From NCBI RefSeq assembly GCF_030499575.1, contig NZ_JASTLC010000001.1, positions 806,001 to 870,000 on the forward strand: DNA of 64,000 nucleotides. Direction: 5' to 3'. This DNA comes from Streptomyces sp. DG2A-72 (GTDB taxonomy: Bacteria > Actinomycetota > Actinomycetes > Streptomycetales > Streptomycetaceae). Each line of letters begins with the position of its first letter. The stretch's first letter is position 1. The translations under genes were made by a program, and so were the position numbers. Positions 57,150 to 64,000 of this stretch are shown piece after piece. Below the pieces are notes generated by a model. That model made no database searches, was not told where the DNA came from, and saw only the letters and a list, made by a program, of their open reading frames with translations.

Positions 57150-57260
57150 GTGGGAATCAATGCGATCTCGATCACCGGTCTTGGCCGGGGCTGCGCGCAC
57201 GCCATGCGGCTGCGCCGCGCCCCCGGCGCCCTGACCGGCCCGGGGAACCACGCCCGCTGA
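57150..57260 (+). CDS. erm leader peptide (macrolide-arrest uORF)
   Basis: A 36-codon reading frame from GTG 57150 to TGA 57258-57260: MGINAISITGLGRGCAHAMR then LRRAPGALTGPGNHAR. Residues 19-22 are MRLR (ATG at 57204), the same Arg-Leu-Arg macrolide-arrest motif as in the ErmDL leader (+X+ class). There is no ribosome site before the GTG, consistent with a leaderless message from the promoter just upstream. A frame GTG at 57141 would be inside the -10. About 98 nt of GC-rich sequence separate it from erm, enough for alternative hairpins; for example GCGGC-TGC-GCCGC overlaps the MRLR codons. Drug-stalled ribosomes there would change folding and expose erm. The codons are visible; induction is inferred. 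Confidence 0.75.
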   Translation: MGINAISITGLGRGCAHAMRLRRAPGALTGPGNHAR

Positions 57261-57358
57261 CGCTTGCACCGTAGGGCGCACCCCTTCACTTCCTCCTGTC
57301 TCCGGTCGGGGCCTTCGTCTGCCCGTATGCCCTTCACGGAAGACAAGGACCGCAGGCC

Positions 57359-58141
57359 ATGGCCCGCCCCACCCGCGCCGCCCGCGCGCTTTCGCAGAAC
57401 TTTCTCGCCGACCGCGCCACCGCCGACCGCCTCGCACGGCTCGCCCTCCCGCATCCGCGGCGGGACGCCCTCCTCGTCGAAGTGGGGGCGGGACAGGGCG
57501 CGTTGACCGCGTCGCTCGGACCCCGCTGTGGTGAGCTCCTCGCCTACGAGATCGATTCGCGACTCCTTCCGGCGCTGCGGGCCCGCTTCCGCAGCGCCCC
57601 CCATATCCGCGTCATCGGCGGCGACTTCCTCGCCGCACGGCCCCCGCGGACACCCTTCTCCGTCGCCGGGAACGTGCCGTTCTCCCGTACCGCGGACGTC
57701 GTCGACTGGTGTCTGCGGGCCCCCGCGCTGACGGACGCCACCCTCCTCACCCAGCTTGAGTACGCCCGTAAACGCACCGGGGACTACGGCAGTTGGACCC
57801 TGCTGACGATCCGGAGCTGGCCGCGCCACGAGTGGCGGTTTCTCGGGCGCGTCGCCCGGACCAGGTTCCGGCCGGTGCCCCGGGTCGACGCCGGAATCGT
57901 ACGCATCGAGCGCCGCCGCACCCCGCTGCTCGCCCCGGACGCGTGCGCCTCGTGGTCGCGCCTGGTCGAGCTGGGTTTCTCGGGGGTCGGCGGCTCGTTG
58001 CACGCGTCGTTGCGGCGCGCTCACCCCGGGCGCCGGGTCGACGCGGCGTTCCGGTACGCGCGCCTCGATCCGCGCATGCTCGTGGGTGCGGCCTCACCGG
58101 GGCAGTGGCTGCGGCTGTATCAGGTGCTCGCGGCCGATTGA
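57359..58141 (+). CDS. erm: 23S rRNA adenine-N6-methyltransferase Erm
   Basis: 260 aa from ATG 57359. The N-terminus has ARALSQNFLADRATADRLAR (QNFL is the Erm/KsgA motif), motif I VEVGAGQGALTASLG, motif II YEIDSRL, VIGGDFLAARPP, and the catalytic motif IV GNVPFSRTADVVDW (NVPF in place of NIPY). A C-terminal helical domain follows. Erm enzymes mono- or dimethylate A2058 of 23S rRNA and give resistance to macrolides, lincosamides and streptogramin B. It resembles the intrinsic actinomycete branch (ErmO/Lrm-like) rather than KsgA, because of the short length and NVPF. Upstream leader peptide and promoter suggest inducible expression. No macrolide biosynthesis genes are in the window. Confidence 0.92.
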   Translation: MARPTRAARALSQNFLADRATADRLARLALPHPRRDALLVEVGAGQGALTASLGPRCGELLAYEIDSRLLPALRARFRSAPHIRVIGGDFLAARPPRTPFSVAGNVPFSRTADVVDWCLRAPALTDATLLTQLEYARKRTGDYGSWTLLTIRSWPRHEWRFLGRVARTRFRPVPRVDAGIVRIERRRTPLLAPDACASWSRLVELGFSGVGGSLHASLRRAHPGRRVDAAFRYARLDPRMLVGAASPGQWLRLYQVLAAD

Positions 58142-58250
58142 CGCGCCGGTGCCGCACGGGCCGCGGTATCAACTTCCGGGTAAAGCAACCTTCAAGCGAT
58201 CCGGACCCTCATACCTGGGCAGAGGGCGAGCGCATGGGGAGGAGTGTTCG

Positions 58251-60401
58251 TTGGACGGTATCGAGACTTCCGCCATGGGCGCCGACGCGTCCGAGGGCGG
58301 GCCGGATCGGCGGGGGGTGTCGCGCCGGGGGTTCATGGTCTATTCGCTAGCCGCGTCCACGCTGACCGTCGCGGCTCCCCTCGGCTGCGACGCGCCGCTG
58401 GCCGAAGGTGCGGAGCAGAGGGCACAGGGTGCGCGCGGGGCTTCCGACGTCGTCGTGCGGGGCACCGACGGGGAGATGCTCGTCCTGGAGGTCACCGAGG
58501 CGAACAAGGTGGTCGTACGGCTGCCGCGGGTCGAGGTCGGTCAGGGCATCACGACCGCGGTCGCCATGATGATCGCCGAGGAACTGGACGCCCGGCTGGC
58601 GGATGTGCGCATCCCGCTCGCCGACGCCCGCAGCCAGGGCAATCAGTACACGGGTGGTTCGAACTCGGTCAGCTCGCTGTACGGGCCCGCGCGCAACCTG
58701 GCCGCCACCGCACGCGCCCGGCTGGTGACCGCGGCCGCCCGGCGCTGGGGCCTTCCGGCCCGCACCCTGCGTACGTGGAACACCATGGTCGTCGCACCGG
58801 ACGGACGTACGGCCACGTACGGCTCGCTGACCGCGAGCGCGGCCGGAATCCGTCGGCCGGCGGTCTCCAGCAAGCCGAAACCGGCGTCCCGGCACCGGGT
58901 GATCGGGCGGCCGGCGACCCGGATCGACGCGCGGGACATCGTCACGGGCAAGGCGAAGTACACCGGAGATCTGTCGGTGGCCGGAGCGAAGCCGACCGTG
59001 GTGGCCCGGCCGCCGACGATCGGCGGCAAGGTCGTCTCGGTGGACTCGCGGGTGGCGCGGGCGATGCCGGGTGTCCTGAAGGTCGTCAAGGTCGACACCG
59101 GTGTCGCCGTCGTGGCGGACTCCTTCCATCACGCCTTCAAGGCCAGGGACGCCCTGCGCATCACCTGGGCTCCCGGTCCGCTGGCCCGACTGTCCGACGC
59201 CGCGATCCGCGCCCGGCTGCGGGCCGCCGTCCCCGCGCTCGGGGCTCCGCCGCGGGGATCGGCGCAGGTGGAGGCCGAGTTCGAGTTCGCCTTCGTCGGC
59301 CATGCCCCGATGGAGGTACTGACCACGGTGGCCGATGTGCGGGCCGATCGCGCCGAGCTCTGGTTCTCCTCCCAGACCCCCATGGACGCACGGGACAGCA
59401 TCGCCTCAGCCGTCGGCCTGCCGGCATCGAAGGTGAAGGTCCATGTCCTGCGGGGCGGCGGCTCGTTCGGGCGGCGGCTGAACTACGACTTCGCGATCGA
59501 GGCGGCCCTGATCTCGAAGGCCGCCCGCCGGCCGGTGAAGGTGATGTGGAGCCGCACCGACGACATCCGGCACGGCAGGATGCGCCCGGCCTCCCACCAC
59601 CGGATCCGCGCCAGCCACGCGCGCGGCCGGGTGGTGGCCTTCGCCCATGCGACCGCGTCGGTGAGCGAGTCGTACGACGGACTTTCCGCTCAGGGCGCCG
59701 CGGCCCCGCTCCCCAGCGACAGCGGCCTCTACAACTTCGGGCGTATTTCAGGGGATTCGGGCTCGGTGGAGCTGGCGATGCCGCTGGGCGCCTGGCGCTC
59801 GGTGGACTCCGGGACGACACGGACCGCGGAGGAGATCGTCGTCGACGAGATCGCCCGGAGCCTGGGCAAGGATCCGGTCGCCTTCCGTCGTACGACACTC
59901 AGGAGCAAGTCCGTCAAAGCCGTACTGGACAAGGTCACCACCGCCGGGAACTGGGGCCGGGCCCTGCCGGACGGCCGGGCCCAGGGTGTGGCCGTGCACG
60001 AGGAGTACGGCTCCTGTGTGGCCTGTCTGGTCGAGATCGACGCCACCGATCCGAAGCGGCCCCGGGTGACCAAGGTCGTCATGGCGGCCGACGTCGGCAC
60101 GGCCGTCAACCCGCGCGGTCTCCAGGCCCAGCTCATGGGCACCGCGATCGACGGCATCTCCACCGTGCTGCGGGCCGGACTGCACATCGACCGGGGCGCC
60201 GTCCGCGAGGGCAGCTTCGCCGACTTCCGCTACGCACGCCAGCAGGACGCCCCGCTCCACTTCGAGGCGCACATCCTGCCCTCCCGCCGGGAGCCCGGCG
60301 GAGCCGGCGAACTCGGTGTCCCGGCCGCGGCCGGCGCCGTCGCCAACGCCTACGCCCGCGCGACCGGGACCCGGCCCCGCCGCTTCCCGATCAACTTCTG
60401 A
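58251..60401 (+). CDS. molybdenum hydroxylase large subunit, isoquinoline 1-oxidoreductase (IorB) type, Tat signal
   Basis: 716 aa from TTG 58251, GGGGAGGAG 7 nt upstream. It has a Tat motif [13 protein letters not shown] followed by a Cys-containing export region. Molybdopterin-binding stretches are [34 protein letters not shown], and [20 protein letters not shown]. The active-site Glu is in [20 protein letters not shown]. The fused two-domain pattern and 716-aa size match IorB-like enzymes that pair with only an iron-sulfur subunit and pass electrons to cytochromes rather than to FAD. Hydroxylation of an N-heterocycle or aldehyde outside the membrane is likely, but the substrate is unknown. 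The small subunit follows 10 nt downstream. Confidence 0.93.
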   Translation: MDGIETSAMGADASEGGPDRRGVSRRGFMVYSLAASTLTVAAPLGCDAPLAEGAEQRAQGARGASDVVVRGTDGEMLVLEVTEANKVVVRLPRVEVGQGITTAVAMMIAEELDARLADVRIPLADARSQGNQYTGGSNSVSSLYGPARNLAATARARLVTAAARRWGLPARTLRTWNTMVVAPDGRTATYGSLTASAAGIRRPAVSSKPKPASRHRVIGRPATRIDARDIVTGKAKYTGDLSVAGAKPTVVARPPTIGGKVVSVDSRVARAMPGVLKVVKVDTGVAVVADSFHHAFKARDALRITWAPGPLARLSDAAIRARLRAAVPALGAPPRGSAQVEAEFEFAFVGHAPMEVLTTVADVRADRAELWFSSQTPMDARDSIASAVGLPASKVKVHVLRGGGSFGRRLNYDFAIEAALISKAARRPVKVMWSRTDDIRHGRMRPASHHRIRASHARGRVVAFAHATASVSESYDGLSAQGAAAPLPSDSGLYNFGRISGDSGSVELAMPLGAWRSVDSGTTRTAEEIVVDEIARSLGKDPVAFRRTTLRSKSVKAVLDKVTTAGNWGRALPDGRAQGVAVHEEYGSCVACLVEIDATDPKRPRVTKVVMAADVGTAVNPRGLQAQLMGTAIDGISTVLRAGLHIDRGAVREGSFADFRYARQQDAPLHFEAHILPSRREPGGAGELGVPAAAGAVANAYARATGTRPRRFPINF

Positions 60402-60411
60402 GAAGGTGCCG

Positions 60412-60867
60412 ATGCCGTCCTACTCCTTCATCCTCAACGGCAAGCCGGTCACCGTCGAGGCACCGGCCGACATGCCGCTGCTGTGGGTGCTGCGCGATCT
60501 GCTGGACGTGACCGGCCCCAAGTACGGCTGCGGGGTCGGTGTCTGCCGTGCCTGCACCAGCCATCTCGACGGCGCGGAGATCCAGCCGTGCGTCGTCCCC
60601 GTGGCCGACTGCGCGCAGCGTGAGGTCACCACCATCGAGGGCCTGGCGGACGGTGACCGGCTGCACCCCGTCCAGCAGGCCTGGCTCGACATGGACGTGG
60701 CGCAGTGCGGCTTCTGCCAGCCGGGCCAGATCATGACCGCGGCCGCCCTGCTGAAGCGGACGACCGATCCGAGCGACGCGGACATCGACCGGATCGAGAA
60801 CGTCTGCCGCTGCGGCACCTACTCCCGGATCCGTGAAGCGATCAAGAAAGCAGCTGCCGAAGAGTGA
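60412..60867 (+). CDS. 2Fe-2S small subunit of molybdenum hydroxylase (IorA/CoxS type)
   Basis: 151 aa from ATG 60412 (AAGG upstream). The plant-type ferredoxin cluster is [16 protein letters not shown] with a later Cys in IQPCVVP. The second cluster domain is [17 protein letters not shown] and [16 protein letters not shown]. All eight cluster cysteines appear present. It carries electrons from the molybdenum centre of the preceding subunit. It has no signal peptide and probably rides out of the cell as a complex with the Tat-bearing large subunit. Gene order large-then-small is the reverse of iorA-iorB. Confidence 0.94.
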   Translation: MPSYSFILNGKPVTVEAPADMPLLWVLRDLLDVTGPKYGCGVGVCRACTSHLDGAEIQPCVVPVADCAQREVTTIEGLADGDRLHPVQQAWLDMDVAQCGFCQPGQIMTAAALLKRTTDPSDADIDRIENVCRCGTYSRIREAIKKAAAEE

Positions 60868-60885
60868 CCGCGGCCGGCGCCGTGG

Positions 60886-61383
60886 TCAGGCACACCGGTT
60901 GGCGTGCTTGATGTCGAGGACGAAGCGCTCCGGGGAGTGCAGCTTGAAGGTCTTGTAGACGGGCTTGGAGTTGAAGGCGGCTCCGAAGGTGACCACGGCC
61001 TCGAAGTCACCGGTCAGGGCGAGCCCCTTGAGCTTGGGCAGATGGATCTTCAGCAGCTTGGGCCCGCGGTAGACCGACTGGCCCGCCTCGTTGTGAGCGG
61101 CTGCGGGAGAGAGCTTGATCTCCAGGAAGTACTTCCCGGCGAGCGGGACCTTCTTCCCGGAGCCGTCGTAGCGGAGTTCCTTCACCGGCTTGACGGTGAC
61201 CGGGGGCATGGCGCCCCGGACGTCGATGACCAGCCGGTCGTAGGTGCAGTGCCCGCCCCATCGTGCGTTGACGACGAGGGCGACGGGGGGTGCCTGGGCC
61301 GAGGCCGAGGCGGGAATCGTGGTGCCGGCGGCGGTGAGCAGGACGCCCACGGCTATGGCGGTACCTCTTGGACGGTTGTGCAT
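60886..61383 (-). CDS. secreted AMIN-like domain protein
   Basis: 165 aa from ATG 61383. A signal peptide (IAVGVLLTAAGTTIPASASA) is followed by about 130 residues: NARWGGHCTYDRLVIDVRGA, the central KYFLEIKLSPAAAH, GDFEAVVTFGAAFNSKPVYK and LDIKHANRC. The pattern FDRxV(I/V)D...V......G..V...G...L.V.L resembles the AMIN-like (peptidoglycan-associated beta) domain common in secreted actinobacterial proteins of unknown role. There are two Cys, one near each end, that could pair. Convergent with the molybdenum hydroxylase pair. Confidence 0.8.
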   Translation of the reverse strand: MHNRPRGTAIAVGVLLTAAGTTIPASASAQAPPVALVVNARWGGHCTYDRLVIDVRGAMPPVTVKPVKELRYDGSGKKVPLAGKYFLEIKLSPAAAHNEAGQSVYRGPKLLKIHLPKLKGLALTGDFEAVVTFGAAFNSKPVYKTFKLHSPERFVLDIKHANRCA

Positions 61384-61469
61384 GACGCCCCCCGATCTTT
61401 CTCTTGAGGGGACAGAGGATTCTCATCAGTGGTGACACCCGAGTGGGGCCCAGGGTTGTGCCGCTCCCC

Positions 61470-62453
61470 TCAGTCGTCCGCGGGCAGTTCCACGGGCATG
61501 GCGATGACGTCCACAAGGGCGCCGGCGCGCAGTGCGGTCAGCGCGAGCGGGCGCCCGATGGCGTCCTCCAGCATCAGGCGCTGGAGCGTCTGCGCACTGG
61601 TCACCGGCTCACCGCCGGCGGTGATCAGCAGGTCACCGGTGCGCAGTCCGGAGCGGGCGGCGGGAGAGGCGGGCACGACCTCCACGATACGCAGGCCGGA
61701 GCGCCGACCGGTCCGCTGCCGAAGCGACGGTGGCAGCGGTGCGGGGATGCCGGCGACACCGAGACAGGCGCGGCGGACTCTCCCGTCCGAGAGAAGGGCG
61801 GCGACGATCTGGCGGCTGTTCGCGTTGACCGGGATGGCGAGGCCGAGTCCGACCTCGGCGATCGCGGTGCTGATGCCGACGACCCTTCCGTCGGCGGTGG
61901 CGAGTGCGCCGCCCGAACTGCCTGGGTAGAGCGTGGCGTCGGTCTGGACGACGTCGTCGATGATGCGGGTGGCGGCCCCGGCGCTCGTGGGCAGCGACCG
62001 CCCCAGGGCACTGACCACACCGGCGGTGACGCTGCCGGCCAGTCCGAGCGGGTTGCCGACGGCCACCACCAGCTGCCCGACGCGCAGCCCGTTGGCCTCG
62101 CCGAGCCTGGCCGGGGCCGGGGTCGGTCCGTCGGCGCGGATCACCGCGAGGTCGGACAGCGGATCGGCGCCGATGACGTGGAAGGGCGTCGTCGTGCCGT
62201 CGGCGAAGGACGCCGTACCGGCGTCGGAGTGCCCGACGACATGGGCGTTGGTGAGCAGGAAACCGTCGTCGGTGAAGACCACCGCGGAGCCGGTGCCCGC
62301 CACGAAGCGCCCTCTGAACCTGCGGTGCGCGACGTTCACGGCCGCCACCTTCGGCGTGAGTTCGGCGGCGACCGAGGTGACGATCAGGGAGTAGGCGTCG
62401 AGCGCGGACTGCTCCATGCCGGAGCGGTCGGGCTCGGAGACTGTCTCGGCCAC
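61470..62453 (-). CDS. HtrA/DegP-like serine protease with PDZ domain
   Basis: 327 aa from GTG 62453 (GGAAGGA upstream); a TTG at 62477 is possible but has no ribosome site. The trypsin-like domain has GTGSAVVFTDDGFLLTNAHV (His), SDLAVIRAD (Asp) and LYPGSSGGALATADG (Ser). The PDZ domain follows with SGLRIVEVVPASPAARSGLR and GDLLITAGGEPVTSAQ. No signal peptide or membrane helix is seen at this start, unlike most actinobacterial HtrA proteins, so it may be cytoplasmic or use another export route. A role in protein quality control is the usual expectation. Confidence 0.92.
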   Translation of the reverse strand: MAETVSEPDRSGMEQSALDAYSLIVTSVAAELTPKVAAVNVAHRRFRGRFVAGTGSAVVFTDDGFLLTNAHVVGHSDAGTASFADGTTTPFHVIGADPLSDLAVIRADGPTPAPARLGEANGLRVGQLVVAVGNPLGLAGSVTAGVVSALGRSLPTSAGAATRIIDDVVQTDATLYPGSSGGALATADGRVVGISTAIAEVGLGLAIPVNANSRQIVAALLSDGRVRRACLGVAGIPAPLPPSLRQRTGRRSGLRIVEVVPASPAARSGLRTGDLLITAGGEPVTSAQTLQRLMLEDAIGRPLALTALRAGALVDVIAMPVELPADD

Positions 62454-62526
62454 GAGCGGATCCTTCCGCTTGCCCAAGGGGACTGATTACATGCTTACAC
62501 CGTGTCCCCATAAAGGGGAGCGGTCG

Positions 62527-63234
62527 TCACTCCGCCGACCGTGCGGAAGTCAGCACGCCGATCTTGTCGACGCGGTGTTCCGGGTTGCCCCTGTCGTCGC
62601 GCCAGTAGTTTCCGGCCGCGTTGTCCTCGGGTGTCAGGCAGGTCGAGATGGTGATCACGGCCTGGGTCGGGCGCTTGCCCGGGAAGCCGGGCACCGCCGC
62701 CCGCTGCTCGGCGAGCGAGCGGGCGGAGCGGAAGGAGGTTGTTCTGGTGTCGGTGATCTCGTACTCATAGCGCGTTCCGCCCGACGTGACGACGACCGGG
62801 TCGCCCTCTTCAAGAGTCGGGAGCAGGCGCAGTGGGCCGCCGACGGAGAGACGGTGGGCCGTGACGAGGTAGTTGCCGACCTCCCCGGGACCGACACCGC
62901 CCTGCCCGCCGTACGGGCTTGCAGCGAAGCCGCGGTTCTGGATCCGGGTGCCCGGCCAGTCGTCCGTCGTGCCCTCGTACGGGACGACACGCAGGTTCTC
63001 GACGCCGATCGCCTCGATGGTCAGCCAAGCAGTCTGACGCTGATTGCCGGTCCTGGGCGGAGCCGACTGGGACGAAGGGGATTCCACCGGGGGTTCAGCC
63101 GATTTTGTCGCAGGGGACGTCGCTTCCCGCGCACCCGTCTGCTCGCCGGTCGTGCCCCCGCCGCCGGAGCAGCCGAGGAGCACAGCGATACCGACGCCGG
63201 CGAAGAAGGCGGGACGAGCTCGGGAAAGGGCCAT
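62527..63234 (-). CDS. class E/F-type sortase with putative lipobox
   Basis: 235 aa from ATG 63234. The N-terminal export signal ends in AVLLGCSGGGG, where Cys22 fits a lipobox, so it may be a lipoprotein instead of a membrane-anchored sortase. After a Ser/Pro/Thr linker the sortase domain has VGNYLVTAHRLSVGGPL (catalytic His) and AVITISTCLTPEDNAAGNYW (TLxTC-type Cys), with an Arg in WRDDRG. This is the second sortase in the window, clearly divergent from the one at 45.6 kb. No substrate with a recognisable motif is adjacent. Confidence 0.88.
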   Translation of the reverse strand: MALSRARPAFFAGVGIAVLLGCSGGGGTTGEQTGAREATSPATKSAEPPVESPSSQSAPPRTGNQRQTAWLTIEAIGVENLRVVPYEGTTDDWPGTRIQNRGFAASPYGGQGGVGPGEVGNYLVTAHRLSVGGPLRLLPTLEEGDPVVVTSGGTRYEYEITDTRTTSFRSARSLAEQRAAVPGFPGKRPTQAVITISTCLTPEDNAAGNYWRDDRGNPEHRVDKIGVLTSARSAE

Positions 63235-63282
63235 GACACTCGGGAAACGTACGAGAGCCGACCGGGTGTTCCCGCCGCCCGC

Positions 63283-63723
63283 TCAGACCCTCAACGTTGC
63301 CCACACGGCGTTGCCACCGGTGCGTCTGGACCGATCGACTCCCCAGGTGTCGGCCAGCTGATCCACGAGGAACAGTCCGCGACCGCCCTCGTCGTCCGGG
63401 CCGGATTCGCACGGAAGCAGACCATGGCACAGGTGATTGCGGTCGTGCACTTCGACCCGTAGGCACCTGTCCGGGACGAGCCCGAGGCCGCACAGGATGC
63501 GCGTGCTGAGTGTGTGCCGCACGGCATTGGTCGCCAGCTCGGACAGGAGCAGGACGGCGTCCGCGCACAGCTCGCCCGGCAGCTGCCACGCGATCAGCCG
63601 CGCACTCATCGAGCGGCGGGCCACCCCGACGCTGGAACGGTGGGCCGGGAGTTCGAGCCAGTGGGTCCGGTCCGGGCTGAAGGCGTCCAAGGACAGCGGG
63701 GAGGAGGTCGTGTGGGGGGACAC
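63283..63723 (-). CDS. ATP-binding regulatory protein (HATPase_c, anti-sigma/RsbW-like)
   Basis: 146 aa from GTG 63723, preceded by GGAAGG with 7-nt spacing; ATG 63795 would add 24 residues without a ribosome site. Histidine-kinase-like ATPase boxes are present: the N box in LLLSELATNAVRHT, the G1 region in HDRNHLC...PDDEGGRGLFLVDQLADTWG, and the ending GGNAVWATLRV. Streptomyces encode many of these short ATPases, typically divergent from a helix-turn-helix regulator, and their partners are mostly unknown. A gene begins on the opposite strand 251 bp away, in line with that arrangement. Confidence 0.88.
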   Translation of the reverse strand: MSPHTTSSPLSLDAFSPDRTHWLELPAHRSSVGVARRSMSARLIAWQLPGELCADAVLLLSELATNAVRHTLSTRILCGLGLVPDRCLRVEVHDRNHLCHGLLPCESGPDDEGGRGLFLVDQLADTWGVDRSRRTGGNAVWATLRV

Positions 63724-63974
63724 GGGTTCGCCTTCCGTGGGGAGCGGAGGAAGGTCGCCGTGGGTATCGGCGCTTGCCAACTTCCATGGAGGCATGGGAG
63801 TTGGCGATGAAGCGACTCGTGTGTGACGAGGCGATTCACACAAGTAACTATGCTCGCACCCTAGTTCAAGCTGCAACCAGCTCCCTGATAATTTCAGTCA
63901 GCCGGTATCGGTCTGGCCGCATCATCAAGCCACTGTCAGACTCGAACTGGTGACAGCCCCTCAGGAGGTACGGC

Positions 63975-64000
63975 GTGAGCGAAGGTCGTTCGGGCGCGGG
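63975..64000 (+). CDS. start of a gene, probably a helix-turn-helix regulator (runs off the window)
   Basis: GTG 63975 follows an excellent CAGGAGG (7-nt spacing) and encodes MSEGRSGAG before the edge. The divergent position next to an HATPase_c gene and the opening residues fit the XRE-type regulators usually paired with such ATPases, but only eight complete codons are visible. The 250 bp before it (63724-63974) contain an AT-richer stretch and no recognisable gene. Confidence 0.5.

Noticed and set aside
58251..60867. The FAD subunit at 48739 as part of this molybdenum hydroxylase
   Set aside because: The large subunit is of the FAD-independent two-subunit type, and the FAD gene is 9 kb away with its own context.
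62478..62509. Inverted GGGGAC/GTCCCC upstream of the HtrA-like gene as an operator
   Set aside because: Six-base arms of G/C sequence with a 20-bp spacer are expected by chance in this genome. No known stress-regulator motif fits.

Overview
The window is chromosomal DNA of a high-GC actinomycete, almost certainly a Streptomyces. Supporting signs are very high GC at third codon positions, frequent GTG/TTG starts behind GGAGG-type ribosome sites, DmdR/IdeR-type iron boxes, CsoR-type copper operators, Tat-exported oxidoreductases, class E/F-type sortases and an Erm methyltransferase with a leader peptide. The species cannot be named from the sequence.

Layout. 1-4.0 kb: an amino-sugar or ketose unit (truncated class II aldolase, SIS-domain isomerase, divergent DeoR regulator) and a GH15 glucoamylase/trehalase-like enzyme. 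4.0-36.6 kb: one complete hydroxamate siderophore cluster. It has an MbtH protein and a giant six-module NRPS (about 7,390 aa) on the minus strand, a FecCD-FecCD-ATPase uptake set, a hydroxyornithine formyltransferase, an ornithine N5-hydroxylase, a two-subunit ABC exporter and a siderophore-binding lipoprotein. Four iron-box-like sites lie at its promoters. 36.6-40 kb: a copper unit, with a His-rich secreted protein divergent from the CopA ATPase around two CsoR-like palindromes. 40-48.7 kb: a secreted glycerophosphodiesterase, two stretches of decayed genes (aminotransferase/CelD-like; Dpp-type ATPases/RpiR-like), a long GAPDH, a DUF4328-like protein, a VOC protein, a sortase and a His-rich repeat surface protein. 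48.7-64 kb: an FAD subunit, a propeller-amidohydrolase, a secreted amine oxidase/RidA pair, a Ser/Thr kinase, an erm gene with a leader peptide, a two-subunit molybdenum hydroxylase, an AMIN-like protein, an HtrA-like protease, a second sortase and an ATP-binding regulator divergent from the first codons of another gene.

How the siderophore genes fit together. The hydroxylase makes N5-hydroxyornithine and the formyltransferase can formylate it. The NRPS, helped by MbtH, joins six residues. Reading the pocket residues by eye gives: module 1 unresolved and N-methylated, Ser, N-methyl-hydroxyornithine, Ser, Ser, and a last unresolved residue that is epimerised. The exporter pair would secrete the product. 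The lipoprotein, the two permeases and the ATPase would bring the ferric form back. Low iron should relieve repression at the iron boxes.

Most notable observations: an in-frame 81-bp minisatellite (about six copies) inside the module 2 adenylation domain; an exporter heterodimer whose two ATP sites have decayed in complementary ways; an erm leader peptide carrying the MRLR arrest motif, apparently leaderless and behind a WblC/WhiB7-like promoter; and a secreted amine oxidase overlapping a secreted RidA protein.
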